Source: Spirochaetota bacterium (GTDB taxonomy: Bacteria; Spirochaetota; B62-G9). From it: a stretch of DNA of 6,661 nt. Within the stretch, counting starts at the first letter, position 1, and every line of letters starts with the position of its first letter. Below, piece after piece: positions 5,290 through 6,661 of this stretch. Under the pieces are notes generated by a model. It did not search any database. It had not been told where the DNA came from and was given only the letters and a program-made list of their open reading frames with translations. Position numbers and translations under genes: made by a program. Location of the stretch: assembly GCA_026990615.1 (NCBI GenBank), contig JALXDB010000185.1, positions 1 through 6,661 on the forward strand, in the 5' to 3' direction.

Positions 5290-6585
5290 TCAAAAATCTA
5301 CTTTTGCCTTTATAAAGAGAAGGTCGTTTTTTTCCATCGAGCTTACCAGGTTATCCCCTTTTCCATCGAGAATGTATGCTCCGATATCGAGTTCAATATT
5401 ATCGACAGGGTAATAGTAAATTTCAGGCATATAACCCACACCGTAGTTGTTCTTTATGTTGTTGGTATCGCCAGTTGTTAATACAAAAGTTAGCGGGGAT
5501 ATTTTTAATTTGTCGTTGAAAAAGCTCTTTTCAATTCTACCAATCAGGTAATCGTTTAAACTGTCTTTTGTAACTTCATTGTCAAAACCGTGCACAAATT
5601 GTACATTCAAATAAAGGCCTCCCTTGAATGTGTAGTCACTCCCAATTACATACCTGATATACGGATCATCCACATCTCTGTCTTTCTGTGTAATTGTCCC
5701 ATACAGTGGAACATTATTTATAACTGTAGTGAGGCTGTAGTTCTCGGGTATAAAATAGCCTGCTTCTCCCCATATCCCCAGATCAAAAATACTCCCGGAG
5801 AAGCTGAATCCTATAACCTGCAGCCTGGGATAGAAGAATTTCATAGATTCTATATCCTGAGTTACGTAATCTGTTGTAACCTCGTATGTTGATGGAATTG
5901 AATATCTGCCGTAGTAGTAGTTTGCATAAAGATCAAATGTTGAAACAGGTATATTAAACTGCAGTGCCGCCTGAGATGTTAATCCCAGTTTTTGACCTGG
6001 CGTATCTATAGTAGCCTGACCTTCGATTTCAAACAGCTCTGAAGGCAGGAGGGCAGGGGTAAAGGATGGGATATAAACTCCCGTAATTGTTGCAGAACCA
6101 ATATAGAGGTTTGTCTGAATTGCAGTTATCCCCAGTTTGTTACCAAAATCAAGGATATTGCTTAAATCTGCCGGACATATGTTGCTCGTCGGATTAATTT
6201 TATCCGCCGTTCCCCAGACAATGATCTGTTTACCTATTCTTAAATCAATTGATGACAGAGGAAACCCGTACAGGTCGATGTATGCCTCTTTCAGATTTAG
6301 TTCTACAGGGGTAACTGTATTTAGATCAAAAAGTCCGTTAATATCGGTTACCCGTTGCTCTCCTTTATACTTTATACCCAGCTCCGAGTAGTAGTGGTAG
6401 AAATCAGTCGAGCCTTCCAGTTTTAATGTGAGGTCGGTTGAATTGAGAAATAATCTTCCGTTCGAGAACTTAATCTGTGTGTTGTTTTCTATATATCCTC
6501 CGATAGAAAGTGAATCTGCATTTATTATAATAACCGGCATCAATAAAAGGATGATTGTCAATAAGGGTAATAATCTATTTTTCAT
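5290..6585 (-). CDS. Outer-membrane beta-barrel protein, DUF1302-like
   Basis: This 431-residue protein starts with a signal peptide: K2/R4, a hydrophobic core at about 5-21, and likely cleavage after I-N-A23. The rest alternates polar and hydrophobic residues, rich in Tyr, Gly and Thr. It ends K-V-D-F, with the terminal Phe expected of a BAM-inserted barrel. L115-R-I-G-K-Q-I-I-V-W-G-T-A-D-K-I-N-P-T133 resembles the R-x-G-x-Q-x-x-x-W-G segment of DUF1302 and related porin-like families, hence a tentative family call. DUF1302 genes often lie beside DUF1329 and RND exporter genes; none is visible here, though the window ends 76 bp upstream. The role may be a channel or lipid-handling barrel; substrate unknown. 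The start is well supported by AAAGGAGG 6 nt upstream. No hairpin follows its stop, so read-through into the SDR is possible. Confidence 0.8.
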   Translation of the reverse strand: MKNRLLPLLTIILLLMPVIIINADSLSIGGYIENNTQIKFSNGRLFLNSTDLTLKLEGSTDFYHYYSELGIKYKGEQRVTDINGLFDLNTVTPVELNLKEAYIDLYGFPLSSIDLRIGKQIIVWGTADKINPTSNICPADLSNILDFGNKLGITAIQTNLYIGSATITGVYIPSFTPALLPSELFEIEGQATIDTPGQKLGLTSQAALQFNIPVSTFDLYANYYYGRYSIPSTYEVTTDYVTQDIESMKFFYPRLQVIGFSFSGSIFDLGIWGEAGYFIPENYSLTTVINNVPLYGTITQKDRDVDDPYIRYVIGSDYTFKGGLYLNVQFVHGFDNEVTKDSLNDYLIGRIEKSFFNDKLKISPLTFVLTTGDTNNIKNNYGVGYMPEIYYYPVDNIELDIGAYILDGKGDNLVSSMEKNDLLFIKAKVDF

Positions 6586-6591
6586 CTTTAG

Positions 6592-6599
6592 CCTCCTTT
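6592..6599 (-). promoter_or_regulatory. Strong Shine-Dalgarno of the outer-membrane protein gene
   Basis: AAAGGAGG on the minus strand ends 6 nt before the ATG at 6585. It is the best ribosome-binding site in the window and suggests high expression. No convincing -35/-10 pair is seen in the remaining bases to 6661. Confidence 0.85.
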
Positions 6600-6661
6600 C
6601 AAAATTTAATTATCCTGACAACCCAAGTGTTAACCTGCCAAATCACCATCCAATTATCGTG

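Noticed and set aside
6601..6661. Possible sigma-54 promoter (TGGCAG followed by CTTGG, minus strand) upstream of the barrel gene.
   Set aside because: The GG and GC elements do not have the required 10-nt separation and the -12 element lacks GC.
1..6661. tRNA, rRNA, CRISPR array, insertion sequence or integrase genes.
   Set aside because: No regularly spaced repeats, transposase-like frames or tRNA-like cloverleaf sequences were seen on either strand by eye.

Overview
The window reads as a piece of an AT-rich genome from an anaerobic Gram-negative bacterium. Support for Gram-negative is the last gene, which has a signal peptide, beta-strand-rich composition and a C-terminal phenylalanine typical of outer-membrane barrels. 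Support for anaerobic, low-potential metabolism is two proteins carrying ferredoxin-type [4Fe-4S] cysteine motifs. I cannot name the taxon. Low-GC anaerobes with outer membranes (Deferribacterota, some former Deltaproteobacteria, related candidate phyla) would all fit.

Layout. Positions 1-128 hold no gene I can support. A small ferredoxin-like gene (129-362, minus) diverges from a two-gene plus-strand unit: an AEC-family permease (489-1409) and a 126-residue coiled-coil/two-helix membrane protein (1420-1800), whose ribosome-binding site overlaps the permease stop. This unit meets a minus-strand series tail to tail with a 4-bp overlap at 1797-1800, inside a small hairpin that may end transcription from both sides.

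The minus-strand series, in transcription order, is: a DUF1302-like outer-membrane barrel protein (6585-5290), an extended short-chain dehydrogenase/reductase (SDR) with a C-terminal hydrophobic helix (5156-4188), a DUF362 protein with two C-terminal [4Fe-4S] motifs (4060-2927), and a YghO-like GNAT-fold acyltransferase (2924-1797). The last two are separated by only 2 bp, and the acyltransferase starts at TTG behind a strong Shine-Dalgarno, so they are probably translationally coupled. The SDR ends in a 12-bp perfect hairpin, so it may form a separate transcript from the DUF362-GNAT pair. Gaps of 127 and 133 bp separate the other members.

How the genes may work together (inference). An SDR with a membrane helix, a GNAT-type acyltransferase and an outer-membrane barrel suggest envelope lipid or lipid-like metabolite chemistry. 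Bacterial ceramide synthesis uses an extended SDR (CerR) and a GNAT-fold ceramide synthase, which makes this neighbourhood worth testing for that role, but no serine palmitoyltransferase gene is visible here. The DUF362 ferredoxin protein has no known place in that pathway and may be the novel element. The small ferredoxin gene has a cysteine layout closely resembling the N-terminal Fe-S domain of ABCE1/Rli1, yet stands alone.
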